A DNA stretch of 64,000 nucleotides, from the NCBI GenBank assembly GCA_900208305.1, contig OAPG01000004.1, positions 806,001 to 870,000 on the forward strand. Direction: 5' to 3'. The notes beneath the pieces are model-generated. The model ran no database searches and was not told the origin of the DNA. It saw nothing but the letters and a program-made list of their open reading frames with translations. This DNA is from Melanopsichium pennsylvanicum. Lineage: Eukaryota > Basidiomycota > Ustilaginomycetes > Ustilaginales. This document shows positions 49,595 through 62,302 of this stretch, one piece after another; positions within the stretch are counted from its first letter, which is position 1, and each line of letters opens with the position of its first letter. The translations under genes and the position numbers were made by a program.

Positions 49595-50322
49595 GATCAG
49601 ATTTGGTTGTGTCTTTACTGTATGCAGAGATTGAATCTTCGGACGAAAGGCTGAGCAATATCGGACTCTCTGAATCAGCACGAGCCCCCTTTCGTTTCGG
49701 GTGTCTCGCGATAACGTAGAACGAGCGGGCACTCTTCACGTGCACGTGTTTGCAAACTAGCTTGTTCATTTCTTTGTTGCGATGCAACAGGATCTTTTGC
49801 TGCGCTGACTCTGTTGCTCAAGATTCAGCCGATAACTCATTCTGCATACGGATTGGGCCAAAGCTGCGTGAAACAAGAATTTGTGTGACCAACCAAATGA
49901 GCACAATACCAACAGCCGACAGCTCAAGTCCTCCGCGAGACATACTTAGCTTATTGGTCCTCCTGAACGGTCTCGGTACCGCCGCAGTCGCTATCAGGAG
50001 AGCCCTGGGCCTTGAAATGGAAGTTTGAAGGAATTGTGTTGGTCATCGTGATCGGTTGAGCAAGGACGGTATGGAGGAGCAAGACAAGAATGCTCAAATT
50101 ATTCCTGATTTTGTCCTCAGCAGTGAAACATGGCATCGGTCAATGAAGAGTCGACCACAAAGCCTCACTGTTCTTCTTTGTTCCCTTTCTTCCGCATTTG
50201 GGTCTTGATTTGACGCTCACCGCAATGTGGCAGTTCCAACGTAACTTAGATAGGAAGAAAGCGTTGCAGTGCGGAAGAGAGGAAAAGGGGAACAGCGATC
50301 AAGCTTACAGCCATTGATCCTT

Positions 50323-50368
50323 TATTTTGGTTATTTTGGTCATTTTGGTTATTTTGGTTATTTTGGTT
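50323..50368. repeat. Short tandem repeat (TTATTTTGG)n
   Basis: About five near-identical 9-10-bp units of TTATTTTGGT, one with a T-to-C change. It sits upstream of nothing obvious, in the 3' flank of CWH43. Confidence 0.85.
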
Positions 50369-50596
50369 GCGTTCCGTAACGACACGGACCGACGCTCCTT
50401 ACGCGCCAGTAATTCAAATTTCAATTCTTATCACAAACAAAGAGAGTGTGCAGACTACTCTCGCAACGCATTGTATCAACCATCCCGTCGCACTTCATGA
50501 ATTACACCTGCTCTTATCAAGTACACAAGACATGCGCCATCCGTGGAAGGCTGAGACTCGAACAAATTCGATTAGTGAATTTTGCTGGCTTTTTAT

Positions 50597-53500
50597 CAAA
50601 TTGAGCAAGAACAAAGTCCTACGGTATTTTCAGAAATCCGGTATGGGACGGCTATAGTAGATTGGCCATGGATAGGGTGAGTAGATGTGTCTGTTGTTGT
50701 GCCAAAGGAAGACGAATTGTCAGTATACAGCTCTGCGACGTGAATCAAGTATATAGAAAACAAACTTACTTGTCGTAAACGAATGCGTCGGGATCGATGA
50801 GCGATGTTGGATATCGCATCGATTCTGGATAAGTCTCCGCACTGTCGATAGGAAAATTGGACAAAGGTAAAGAAAACACGATGTCAGCTGTCCACTCAGA
50901 GTGCCGCAAGACATGGTGAGAAAGAAGGCGAGGCTTGCACTTACATGACAAACCGAGTAAAGTCGTTCGAATCCGGATCGATCGGCTCCTTTGGCACCAC
51001 CAATTTCATCGTTTGCAGCTCCGTGTCCGTCACCGTATACCTCGACACTCTGACATAAGAGATCCTTTCCAATCCTCTGAAACCCAAATACTCGCACCAC
51101 CTTCCATAGTCGGTCGACTCCACATCCTGAATCTTGCCGTCCTCAAACAGAATCTTGTACGGCGCAGGCCTCTCGGCGTGGGGCTTGGTCACCACGTAAC
51201 CCAAGAAGATCGCTGGATGTGGATAAGCCTCTCGGAAGATCCTGGCAATCTCTGTGGTTTGCAACTCGCGGTCGAGTGGATCCTCTTCCTGGCCATTGTG
51301 CGATACGATCACGTGTGTTGGTGTGCCGTAAAGGTCAATCACCGCGTGGATGGCAGGTGCAAGCTCTCCACCTGGAGAGGGAAGGAGGTGGTGTGTAGAG
51401 TTGATGATGGGAAACTTGGAGAAGAGAGCTGCCCCCCAGGTGTTTTTAGATGGGGCTGGACCAATGTCGGTGTACATTTTGAGTTCCTCTGCGAGGTATT
51501 GGGTGAGGTCACGGTTGCCAAAGACAGGCCTGTGAAGATCTGACTCGACTAGGCCAAAGAGATCCATGTTGAGAGTCTTCATGATGGATGCCATTCGGCG
51601 TGAGCTGTCGCGCATGTGCTGGTCAAGGGCGAAATGAACGGTCCACATGCCTGCCGTCACCAGACGGTTCTCAGCGTCATGAGGATGAATGGATGATGCT
51701 GGCACAATGCGATACAGTGGAACCAGGTTGCCCACTAGACCAAGCAGAGCCATAAGCAGGCAGATGTAGTAGGTCGATCCCAATCGAGTCGTTTTCCTGG
51801 CAAAATCTGCCTTGACGGTCTTGCTGTTGGAAGCGATTCGCAAATCAGATCCAACTTGATGTGGCTTGGACGTGAGTCGGATGAGATCCACGTGGCGGGC
51901 GTTGAAAAGACCACAGCCAAGCAACAAAAGCTGGACTATCAGCATGAAACCCACTCTCTCCCGCATGATCTTGCCGCCAGGTACGAACGCGTAAGCGACG
52001 GTCAGGACACCGAGGAAGGTAAGCACGTTGGCGACGAGCCATCCGAAGAGCATGATCTTGATCGGATCGTGGCGCATCGCAGACGAGATGATTGGGAAAG
52101 CGAGAGGCGGCAAGCTGAGTGCCATGCCGATCGCGCCGACGAAGCTGCTCCAGTCCGCGGTGAAGTACAGGAGCGCTGCCGAGCCGACTTGTACGAGGAA
52201 CAGAGAAAGGCGGTAGCCAAAGGTGGTCCAGCGTGTTGCGGTCAGTGAAGAGAACGCCATCGTGATGAGAATGATGCAGCCATGTGGGATGGCGGTGGGG
52301 CCTTTGATCGGATATCCGGTCCAACCCCAAGCGATCATTGTGCCCGTGTCGGTGAGGAAGGTGTGGATCGAGTACAGCAGAGCGCCGACGCCAAGCGCTG
52401 CTGTCCAAAAGCTGCCCCGCGATTCTGCGCTCACCGCATTGCTCGCTTGACGTCGTTGGATGATCGGCAGACGATCATATTTGGGTCGAAGGCCAGTCTC
52501 TGCAACAGCAACGAGGGCAAGCGCGAGAAACAGAACATTGTGGCCGCCGCTGGTCGAATCCATAAAGGGCCAAGCAGGATTGTTGCTGTGGTTGGCATAC
52601 TTGGCCAGATTGGAAGCAAGCAGTCCGACAAGCCAGATGCCTACTTTGACTGGCAGCTGATCGGCCTCCCATGCAGCACCCCATTCGAGCGCAAGCAGAA
52701 CAGCTAGCAAGGCGTTGGAAAAGGCGACGGCAATGAGTCGAACAAGAGGGTCTGCAACATACCAGCTAGCCTGTCCAACCAGTGATAAGAGCCAGCCAAG
52801 TGCCTTAGCCTGTGATGAGACGGGCCCAACGACGTAAGTGCCGTTCGACGATTTGCGGCGCACAAGGGACTTGAGTGGCGGCATTCCAAGGGTCAGGCCA
52901 AGACCGATCACCTGGGAGATAAGGAGGATTTCGTGTCCGCCAATGGCGAGATTATAAACACTGACTGTAAATTGCAAATAAGGATTCAACAGGTAGTAGA
53001 CGTTCATCAGAGCCGGTTCTGGTATTGCGCGTCCTTTGAGACATACTCACAGTAGAAGATCATCGGGTGCAGCGCAGTCAATGCCGTCCAAAAGCAGAAA
53101 GCTGGGAGTAAAGAAGGGAAATTAATTGATGGCCAGAATTGTTAGCGTCAGATTGGCCATTTCGTCTGGGTTCGCGGGGACAGCGGAGGCTTCAATGAGA
53201 GTGCTGTACATACCGAGATAGCTGTCTGAAACAAGCGAGATGATGGCTCTGAGGCTTGTCGCGCTGGCCGAGGCCTGCGTATCATTTGCGCGCGCAGTAT
53301 TGATAGCCTCATTGTCCTCTTCCTTATGTTTTATGTTGTCTGAGCTTTGACTGTTAATTCAGCGTTGCGTCAAACAGGTCGATGTGCAAAAAGCAAATGC
53401 ATTCGAGTAAAGAGAGCAAAAAAAATACGATCACAAAGAACAGCGGTGTCCGTCAGTGATAGTCCAGAGCCTACTATGGAAAGAAAGTTGGACAGGAGGC

Positions 53501-54558
53501 ATCATGCCCGAGGTAAGAGATCGTACCCATCTGGTGTCAAGTCGGCTTGCGATGCCGACCAAGCGCCTGTTGTGACTGCTTGCTTCCGGCCGCCACGAAT
53601 CCAAGCCCCGTCGATGAGGCGACGACCTTCTGGACCGTAGGCTGCATCCGGGGACAATGCGGAGCTAGATGTGGCTTGTGGCGCTGAAGCTTCCACAACG
53701 TGTATCTCGAAGCGAGAGAGGTCGTATACACTTGCTGCATCGAAGAGAAGGTCCTGCAGATGGTGAGGGGCGGAAGCAAATAAGTCGAGATTTCCAGCGA
53801 GAACAAGAAATTTAGTAGTCTCATCAGAATGTTTCGCTACAGGTGCGAGATGGAGTGAGACTTACAAAGATGATGAGACCCCACTCGAAGTAGGCATAGT
53901 ACGAGTAGGCGCCTGGAATACGGAGAGCATTGTGACGGTAGAAGAAGTAGCCCATAAAGGGAGTACAAGCAAAGAATGAGAAGCAGGCTATTCTGCGCAT
54001 GCGACGAGCTTTTGCTGCTAACTCATCCTGCTTAGCAACTTTCCGGATGGCTAGGGACGATTGAGCCAGGCTTCCGCTAGTAATGAACATCCAAGGCGGG
54101 GTGAGAGCGAGGTAGGCAAACATGGCGATGTCGTGGAAGAGATGGTCGTCTGTGCTGGTGACGTAGACCCACCCTCCACAGGCCAAGGTCCTGAGCACGC
54201 CGACAAAGAGCAGTATTGACGCTTTGGCGGATTTGGAGGGCGTCGATAGCGAAACGAGCAGAGCCGACAAGAAGACGAGCACGAAGCGAGGACCTGCCAT
54301 GAGAGCGATACCTACTTGAAAGATGTTGCGTTCCGGGTACCAATCTCCGATCGTCGCGGACACGGACGGCCACCATTCGTCAGGATACTGAGCCACATGA
54401 TTCTTGACCACCTTGTGATAGTGAAGCGAGAGTGCGGTAGCTAGAGCGCCAAAGAAGGCAACAAAGCCCATGATGGTGTGTACATGGGAGACGAGGCCAC
54501 CTGATAGAGCGACCAGCGGCGCTGGCCGCTTGTTGGACGAGTGAACGTCGGATGGCAT
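50597..54558 (-). CDS. CWH43: Cwh43-family protein (GPI-anchor lipid remodelling), seven exons
   Basis: Exons 54558-53866, 53753-53527, 53350-53214, 53101-53051, 52964-50945, 50841-50770 and 50690-50597 join in frame to about 1097 residues; introns are 86-176 bp with GT/AG ends and compatible phases. The N-terminal Frag1/DRAM/Sfk1-type membrane domain (exon 1, about 20-230) has HVHTIMGFVAFFGALATAL and NALRIPGAYSYYAYFEWG. The middle carries many further helices. The C-terminal endonuclease/phosphatase-like part (about 750-1050) shows GLVESDLHRPVF, WGAALFSKFPI and VSHNGQEEDPLDREL. In yeast Cwh43 replaces diacylglycerol-type GPI lipids with ceramide and affects wall integrity. The last two small exons (FVYDKHIYSPYPWPIYY) complete the conserved C-terminus. 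Exon 2's donor (GTACGA) is the weakest junction. The extra tail after it is not conserved, as far as I know. Confidence 0.88.
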
Positions 54559-54716
54559 TGTATCGATGAGGATGTGATCCTGAAGAAGAAACTGGGTTGA
54601 AGGCTAGGAGACGACACGTTTCATGAGATGCGCGTATGTCAGCACGGGGTGAATTTGGTGAGCCTCTGAGTTTGGAGTTACGATGGAAAAGAGTGTGTGA
54701 CCTAAGGAGCAATTGG

Positions 54717-54761
54717 ATGATCAAGCAATTTGATGGTCAAGCAATTTGATGGTCAAGCAAT
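54717..54761. repeat. Three-copy 16-bp tandem repeat
   Basis: Three imperfect copies of GATGGTCAAGCAATTT lie upstream of the CWH43 start. The first copy has one base changed (GATGATCAAGCAATTT) and the third is truncated. Its role is unknown. Confidence 0.85.
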
Positions 54762-57182
54762 CGGATCACTTTGCGAAATAGACTTTACAGATCAGGCATG
54801 GCGAGCTTCCACATTCACATTCGGCACCTTTCCGACCCACACACGCTCTGCTGTTGCGATTTTTGTTCTCCACTTCCTCTCCCACGGCAACACGGGATTC
54901 GGCTAAGATGCTCCGGAAGTACTTTTCATGACACAGTTTGTAGCTCTTTTGACAAAGCTCGTTGTTATACCCCTTCCACATTGGCCACAAGTTATACCTA
55001 GGGATATGGCCTGCAGCAGCTTGACGACCAAGAGTTCTGCTGTCGCTGATCTGTGAGCTATCGTGAGGTTCAAAGAGACGAAAACTATGTGATGGCAACG
55101 AACCGATGGTCTTGATGAATACCAAAGGTTGGACCCTGACGTGTCGGGCGCGTTGCGATGGCATCGGCCCCCACCGGAAAGCGCACATTGTAGCAAAGCC
55201 AACGGAAGACCCGCGACCTGTGTTTTTTGATGTGAGTTGATGGTTCGTCGCTCGCTCTGCTAGCAAACATTGTCCGAAGAGATCCATGGTAAAGTAGGCT
55301 GATCAGCCCGATTTGGGCGCGCACAAACCTGATCAAGAGGGATTCGTGATTGTGTAATTTACCACAGACATTTCAAACTTGTCTTTAGCGTGGTGGATAC
55401 CAACTTATCCGCCAGAAATCCCCACAGCAGATGGGCGACCTCGCGCGAACTAGGTTCAGCATGCCACAAACATGATTCTCTCGGGACGACACTTTGCAGC
55501 AGAGATTGCCCACCTGGCAGCCGGTCACACTTGTCTGAAGCAGGAGGATCAATCGCGAGAGGCAGGTACTGTAGCGGATCTGATTCTTTGTTTGTTGTCC
55601 GGTGCGTGAGCGTTTTCAGGAACGACCCCTGGCAGCTCGCTCGTCACGTCGGATATACAGTAACGCGAGTCGACTGTGATTCTCTAAGTCTGGAAGAGAG
55701 GCAGAAGGAACCTCATTGCAAAGAGAAGTCAAGGTCCAACCAGACAGTTGAGATGCTTGACAGGGCAAAATGACAGCTTGCGAGCCTCTTGAACATGGCC
55801 TTGAAGGCTTGAATCGCTTGAAAGTAAATTACTGTACAGTAAATAACAGTGTACAATAGGACACCGAGTCCGTCTTTTGTCGACGCGGACCAGCGCTTAA
55901 TGTGGAACCCCTTGCTGATGATGAGATGATAGCCAAACAAACATCAAACAAATCGCTTAGCGACGCGTGCCCAGGCGGTGAGATACATGCTCGTTCTTGA
56001 TCTTGACCATGTACTGTACAGTTAGCACAGTTAGCGCAATTGAAGCTTGTGACTTGTTTCCATTGAATTTTGTAAAGACAAGAGGCTGCTGATAGCGCCG
56101 CGCCGACCGTGAGCTGCTTAGGAGGCAAACGGATCGTATTATTTATTACGCTTTGGACTTTTCCTTCTCTCCCGTTCTTGCTCCTTGCATGGAAAATGAA
56201 AATTCGGACCCTTCCAATGCTGGTGACCCGATGCTATGCCACCGGTCTCTGATTCGAAGGCGACGATCAATCATTCATTGTCTCGCGTACCCTTCAGCCC
56301 TTGTTGAGCAACCACTTTGCTGGCAAGTTCAGTCTGAACGGCACCTCTTCAGTTCGTTCAACCATTGTTGCATGGGTACTTTGAATAAAGCTGACTAGAT
56401 TGCATATCTCCGAGGCAGGGCTCGAATTGGCTTGATGTCCAAAACTCCAACGAGTAAGCGAGAAAGCGATCAAGCGAGAAAGCGAGCAAGCGATCAGGAC
56501 CCTGAGAGCTCGCTGAGAGCTCGACGACAACGACACTTTTCATTTGCTGCTCCACCTGACGCGTCGCGCCGCGCTCTCCAACTTCAAAATGCCGCTTTCT
56601 CACTAGATTGCTTTTTCGGTTTCGAAATTTTGACTTGCGCACTGCAGTCTGGCACTATAGTATTGGTTTCACTCAACACTGCTCCTGTGCGTATATGCAC
56701 GTCGAACAAGGCCTGCAGCCAATTCTTCTCACATGTCCGAGGTGTTTCAGATCGGTCACGTTAAAGGAATGGGCTGGTTCCTCTGCCTCTGTGCCAGTCT
56801 CTTTCCCTCTGGACTCATTGTTCCAGCTTTCCACCTTGGTAAAGCTGTCGATTGAAAGTCTCGAAGGCGTAGGCAACAAAGCTGCGCAGTGGCTTCAAGT
56901 TCATGTATAGTGGAAAGCAGAGGGTGACGCTCCGTGGGCGACATGGTGACCAAGAGACTCGACGAAATCACCTTTGACTAGACCAACGCCAAGCATGACA
57001 ATTCCGGCTCGCAAGCATTTTCGGTTTGATCGCAAGACCGACTCGATCATCTGGAACCAAGGTCCATGCCGCTCGTATTCGGAGCTGATAACGTGACCGT
57101 CATTCTACTTGAACCCTGTTCGCATTCTCGCGTCGGCCAACGACCAGAACAGCATGCCAGCCCACTCATCGTGCAGCCATTC

Positions 57183-57187
<5 letters not shown>

Positions 57188-57230
<43 letters not shown>
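57188..57230. repeat. (CT)n microsatellite
   Basis: About 21 CT units, one of two long CT tracts in the window. It is not near a start codon. Confidence 0.97.
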
Positions 57231-57231
<1 letters not shown>

Positions 57232-58200
57232 CACTTTCGCCGTACCTTGGTGTCTTTCCGCTTCGCAAGCTTACCATAGCCTAGAAACTCGCATGAAATT
57301 CAATTCTTCTCTAGTCTTGCCTGGCGTCTGACACTACAGTAGCTCTTCAGCTTTTTCCATCTCAGAGAGTACAGCCGTGGACTAGGCGAGTCTGGCTATC
57401 CTGTCAAGTGCCTCGCCAATTCCCTGCGTACTTTGATTGCATGGTCGCAAGGCGGCCTCGTGCGAACCTCGCCAAAAAAATTTATCATGTCCAGAACTGG
57501 CAAGGCTGCTGCTCCAGACAAAGTTTCGTATCCCGATCGCAGCTTACAGATGCCCGCCACAAAGCTGCTTGAATGGTGCGACGCGCTACTGTCATGAATC
57601 ACGACGCTCGATAGAAAGCCAGCCTGAAATTCGTATTGGCTTCTCGTTGACGCTCAGCATCTGCTCCTTGCTACACTCTGATTCAGTCGGACGACGACAA
57701 GAGTGACTTGACAACCGTACCTTCCGCATCTGCTACTGCAACTGGCTGCGCCCTGCGAAACTACGATCTCTCACTGCACCCTACCGCACCTGTTAGGCTC
57801 TGCGCCATTTACCCGTACCCCACGGTGTTCATTTCGGTCCCTCGTCGTGGTATCCTATTTCGACGTACCACATCCTACGCTGACCACCACCTTCATCCTT
57901 AATCCCCTTGATCGTTCACTCCCTACGCTCCTTGTTCCCATCTGTCCACTCCTGCTCGATCTTCACCCCTTTTCTCACCCTCTTCACACAAACTTTACAT
58001 AGCTTTACAGTCACTACATTCGCTTCAGAGTTCTCAGACATCCAGTCATTTTTCCATAAGCTTGAATCATCCAACCTTGGCAGGAGATAGTCGGCAGTGG
58101 AAGCTACGCCCTTTGTCCTCGCTACAATTCATAGATCAAAGCATCGCTCCCAATCCGTCCTCAGCACAACATTCAACCTGAAAGCAACATCGATACAATC

Positions 58201-61200
58201 ATGCTCGTCTACATGTCTCAGGTTGTTGACGAGCGCTCGGCATCCCCTTCGCCAGTCCCTGTGAAACCTGCGCCGAAGCCTGCCGCATCAAAGTCCAAGA
58301 AGGGCAAGATCAATTTTGTGTCCAAGGCCAGCCTTGCCATCTTTGACCCTCGTCATGCTATGGGCATCGACACTGGTCATGACTGGTACGACTCAACCGA
58401 GTGCCACACCCCCGAATCTCGATCGTCCTTTGATCACGCCTCAAAAAGCCATATCCCCCGCAGCGAGAGCAAAAATCACTCCAACACACTGTCTACCAGC
58501 CCAACCCCCGAACTCGAAGCTTTCACCAGCTCCATGGATGACTATGCTCATGCCTCTTCAGTTGCAACGAACGCTACCGAAATGACCAGGCAGCCATCGG
58601 CTTCCTCTTCCGTGTTCGAGGATGATCGCGATGTGCCCGAGACACCCTCGCGAAGGCGCTTCTACTCGCGTAAGAGTATTGCTCCTTCCATTTCCCCTTC
58701 AAGCTCGTCTTTCCCAGCCGACAACATTCTTTTTTCTCCGCTTAGCAACAAGTCCAAGGCACTCGGCAGCGCTGGCGCTGGCTTGACATCAAACGCGATG
58801 TCGAACTCCTCTTCCTTTGCTCGATTCTTCAGTCGCAAGAAGAAAGACAAGGCTCCTCACCTCTCCGGTCTCGCCTCTAGGTCGACTCCGGATCTTTTCG
58901 ATGGTGTTCCTCAAAGCGCTCCTCCTAGCACTCTCACCTTTGAGCAGTCTGGTTTCCAGTTCTCGCCCCGGCGCAAAGACTCTGACCTCTACAGCCTCCA
59001 CAGCTCACCAACTTCTTTGCCCACCAGCCCAGAGCGTCAGAGCGTTCGCCTGGTCCACGAGTTCAGCCCTTCCAAGACTTCGCCTTTGGGCACAAAGAAG
59101 AGCCTGCCTGCTCTGCGCCAGATTCGTGAGGCTCGCAACCTGAATGGCGCTGCTCTCAACATGTCCATCACCTTTGCCCACCCCGAAGAGCGACAACGAT
59201 CAAGACAGACACTTACAAGCGCAAGGAGCGAATATTTCGACACTGCTCCTGCTCTGCCTCCTCTGCCCAGCTTCGACACCTCTTCTCCCATGATTCCCGC
59301 CGAGTATGCCTGGAACTCGAAACGCGGCACCATTTGCGAAAGCCAGATGCCGACTGTTGGCTCCAACGCAAGACCAGTCAGTCGCGTCGTGTCCAGCACG
59401 AGTCGCGGCGTCCCCAGTCCTGGTCTGAACCCGATTCGAATCAATGATCTCTGCAAGTCCACCAACCCTCTTCGCAACGAACCCACTCTCCGCTTCGCTG
59501 AGGGAACCAGGTCGCCTGCCGGCAAATCCACCGTCGCACAGTCAGGTAGCGGAGTCTCGCCAAGGCGCAATCTCATTTCGAGCGCAGCTCAGAAGCGCAT
59601 GTCCATGACTCAGAAAGTGGTCGATGGTCTTCTCGATCAGAACCACGGTCGCGAAGAGCCTGAAATGCGTTCGCGCAGATCCGACGTGGAAGCGCGATCC
59701 GCCCGTAGGAGAAGCCGCAGTGCCGACGGCCGAGCAATCCCTGCTCAAAGGCACCATGACGATGTAAGCCCTCCCAGTTCCAACAGCCACTCGGACTCGG
59801 TCTTCCCCGCCTTTGTTCGTCACGCACCGACCGCTCCTGGTCGGGCAAACAGCCCTCAGCCTCGCTTCTTTGGCGACGCCGAGTCTGCTGCCGCCATCAC
59901 CCCGACGCCCAAACATCAGCCTGCCTTCTCCACTCCCACCTCGGCATCGCCTGTCAGGTTCCATGTGCAAACGGTACAGAAGCAGTCCCCAGCAAGCAGG
60001 AGCCCACAGCGCCGAAGTTCTGGAGAGACACACCAGGCCAGGCGTGTCAACTTTGCAAGTCAGCGTGCCAAGGCCGTCGCGGTCGCCAGTCCGCTCTTGC
60101 TTTCAAAGAGTCCGCGCTTCGGTGGCCGAAGCGGCACTCCTTTGCCTGTTGTCAACATCATGCCTCCCACTCCCGATCTTGCAGCCAGCGAGGAAGATCA
60201 GGACCGTCAAGAGGCTGTGCTGCAACGTCAGGTAGAGACGAAGCAGGCCGCCAAGGTCCCTGTCCGTGCCGAGGCTGCGCTCGCAGGTCGGGTCCTGCCT
60301 TCTCGCCAGGAGACAGCTACCCCCACCCCGAAGACAGTCGTCGCTCCAACTCCAGCTCCACCTCCCGCCCAAGCCCAAGCCCCAGCTGCTGCATCTGAGC
60401 CAGCCCAGCCCTCTCCCGTCGTAGCCATGAGCCCAGAAAGCGTCTACTCTCCCGCGTCCATTTATTCGCCCGAAGCTACAGACGGCATGTTTGCTTCGCT
60501 CCACGATGGCCTCTTGCGCAATGTGGAGTTGTCCAAAGAGGGCATGGAGATCATTGCCGACTCTGTCGCCACCGAGTTGAGCTACGTTGGAATGCCTCGC
60601 ACCGATAGCGTCATGAGTGAGCTTTCGGAAGCCAGCAGCGCCCGTAGCAGCTCCTCGGGCGCCTTTGCTTTCTCTCGAAGCATGTCCAACTCTTCTCTTG
60701 TCAGCGGTGGCACTTTCAGTTCGGCCTCAAGCAATGCTTCCGAAAGCCCTGAGCGCAAGATGAACCATCTTGCCAACTCCACCTCGTTTGAATTTTCACC
60801 GACCAAGATGTCCAGTAGCGTTTCCCTCGCATCCACTGCAGGTACGAGCATCTTTGAGCTCGAATCCGAGATGCAATCGACCAAGCATGCACAGATTGAC
60901 CCATACAATGCTTCGGGGTTGGGCAAGCTCAAGACTCCATTCCAGCTCAAGGGGTCCACAATGGGTGCTGGCGCTGCCCAGGCTGGAGCTGGGGACTCGA
61001 GTGACTGCGAAACCCCCACCCTTGCTTCGTGTCGTCAGATGAGCGCCTCGGCTATGTCTGAGGGAAAGTCGTCCTTGAATCGTCAGCTCGGCCTCAGCAT
61101 GGATCTCAGTGATCTTGCGGAAGAACTCGGTCTTGGACGTCTGAGCCAGATCGGTCTGGCCCACCTGAAAGGCATCGAGTCTCTTGCTGAGGAGCCCATC

Positions 61201-61701
61201 GACGCTGCTCTCACCGAGACTGTCAGCAAAGTCAACGCATCGATGACGAAGAAGATTTCTCCAATCAAACCACCCAAGTCATCTGCCCGTGGTGTAGCCG
61301 CGTCCACAGGTCTCTCACGATTTGGGGCAGGAATGAGCGACATCACCACATCCGCGGCCATGTCCCCCTTGCCCGTGTCGATCGCTGGTCGACCGCCACA
61401 GACCCCCCCACGAACCAACTCGACCCTCGTCGACCCGCAGGCGGTAGCGGGTCGCAAGGTTTGGGCCTCTGGCGTGCCGAAAGTCGACGGCGGGTTCGGA
61501 CTTGGACTTGATTTTGCTCAGTCGCCCTCTCCCCAAGCTCAGCCGAGGAAGGCGGCAATCACTCCTGGAAGCTACAGCCAGCACGTGGTGACCGGCATTC
61601 GAAATGTCCCGAATCACCACCATAATTACATTTTTGAGCAACAGCCAAAACAGCATCAGCAACAGGAAGCGGAGGTTGAATGGGTCGGCGTTGCTATGTG
61701 A
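58201..61701 (+). CDS. Large serine/proline-rich protein of unknown function
   Basis: 1166 residues in one exon from the ATG at 58201 (MLVYMSQVVDERSAS); a second in-frame ATG lies four codons later. A conserved-looking N-terminal block is KGKINFVSKASLAIFDPRHA, about residues 40-60, followed by HAMGIDTGHDWYDSTECHTP. Later blocks include SSSFARFFSRKKKDKAP (about 200) and a region near residue 955-1000 with SLNRQLGLSMDLSDLAEELG and LGRLSQIGLAHLKGIESLAE. Many SP and RSxS motifs suggest phosphorylation, and a proline-rich run occurs near 715 (TPAPPPAQAQAPAAA). The tail is Gln/His-rich. No enzyme or membrane domain is recognised. The ordered blocks make a regulated scaffold plausible, but this is inference. 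Confidence 0.75.
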   Translation: MLVYMSQVVDERSASPSPVPVKPAPKPAASKSKKGKINFVSKASLAIFDPRHAMGIDTGHDWYDSTECHTPESRSSFDHASKSHIPRSESKNHSNTLSTSPTPELEAFTSSMDDYAHASSVATNATEMTRQPSASSSVFEDDRDVPETPSRRRFYSRKSIAPSISPSSSSFPADNILFSPLSNKSKALGSAGAGLTSNAMSNSSSFARFFSRKKKDKAPHLSGLASRSTPDLFDGVPQSAPPSTLTFEQSGFQFSPRRKDSDLYSLHSSPTSLPTSPERQSVRLVHEFSPSKTSPLGTKKSLPALRQIREARNLNGAALNMSITFAHPEERQRSRQTLTSARSEYFDTAPALPPLPSFDTSSPMIPAEYAWNSKRGTICESQMPTVGSNARPVSRVVSSTSRGVPSPGLNPIRINDLCKSTNPLRNEPTLRFAEGTRSPAGKSTVAQSGSGVSPRRNLISSAAQKRMSMTQKVVDGLLDQNHGREEPEMRSRRSDVEARSARRRSRSADGRAIPAQRHHDDVSPPSSNSHSDSVFPAFVRHAPTAPGRANSPQPRFFGDAESAAAITPTPKHQPAFSTPTSASPVRFHVQTVQKQSPASRSPQRRSSGETHQARRVNFASQRAKAVAVASPLLLSKSPRFGGRSGTPLPVVNIMPPTPDLAASEEDQDRQEAVLQRQVETKQAAKVPVRAEAALAGRVLPSRQETATPTPKTVVAPTPAPPPAQAQAPAAASEPAQPSPVVAMSPESVYSPASIYSPEATDGMFASLHDGLLRNVELSKEGMEIIADSVATELSYVGMPRTDSVMSELSEASSARSSSSGAFAFSRSMSNSSLVSGGTFSSASSNASESPERKMNHLANSTSFEFSPTKMSSSVSLASTAGTSIFELESEMQSTKHAQIDPYNASGLGKLKTPFQLKGSTMGAGAAQAGAGDSSDCETPTLASCRQMSASAMSEGKSSLNRQLGLSMDLSDLAEELGLGRLSQIGLAHLKGIESLAEEPIDAALTETVSKVNASMTKKISPIKPPKSSARGVAASTGLSRFGAGMSDITTSAAMSPLPVSIAGRPPQTPPRTNSTLVDPQAVAGRKVWASGVPKVDGGFGLGLDFAQSPSPQAQPRKAAITPGSYSQHVVTGIRNVPNHHHNYIFEQQPKQHQQQEAEVEWVGVAM

Positions 61702-62302
61702 TACCTAGATCCTGATCTCCCTTCTTCGTTGTTGCTTTTTTCTTTTTTCTTTTTTCTTTTTTCTTTTCTTTTTTCCTTTTTCTTTAATATTTGTGAACGA
61801 CTCTTTACGTATACCTGTACTCTCGCACTTTGACTCTCGATTTTTTGTATTTCTACTATGCTCTGTCTCTTTACCATACCTCTTCTTGAATACACTTTTT
61901 CCATACTGTCTGTCTGTGTAAGAACCGAAGCAACGTTTGTAGATGGATGGTCCCAGAATGTTACTGTATTGTATGAGTGAAACTGGATCGGAAATTGGGG
62001 CAGGGGACGAGCACACAAATGGAACGTGTCGCGTACAGTGCAGTGGGACTGGTGTTGGTCTTGGGTTGCCTCCGGTATCCGAGAATTTGGCATTGTGATT
62101 GCTTCTCTTGACCTGAGACTTGGCCTTCTCACACTGTCTCGTTTTCCACTCTCGCAATTCCTTGAGTATCAAAGCCAACACAGCTTACGACCGACACTTC
62201 GACACCTTAGCTGCATTGCACCGTCTGACAAGCAACGCTCATATCACAGCTTAGACTTCTTGATATTTTGACCGGATCCCGCTACTTGCGAACCCTTCCA
62301 TC
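61702..62302. other. Intergenic region upstream of SLD5
   Basis: About 600 bp. It begins with a T-rich tract of TTTTTTC units at 61736-61790, probably the 3' flank of the serine-rich gene. The last about 170 bp should hold the SLD5 promoter; no named motif is evident. Confidence 0.5.

Larger units (their letters stand above)
48646..50596. other. Intergenic region with possible small exons
   Basis: About 2 kb between NOP9 and CWH43. Two short minus-strand frames with coding-like composition lie inside and are listed separately. A short tandem repeat occurs at 50323-50368. No full gene could be assembled. Confidence 0.4.
54559..58200. other. Gene-poor region upstream of CWH43 and the serine-rich gene
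   Basis: 3.6 kb with only overlapping short frames and no motif I can recognise. It contains three 16-bp units at 54717-54761, a CT tract at 57188-57230 and a C/T-rich stretch at 57880-58190 that looks like the leader of the gene starting at 58201. The region between 55.2 and 57.1 kb shows nothing specific. Confidence 0.5.
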
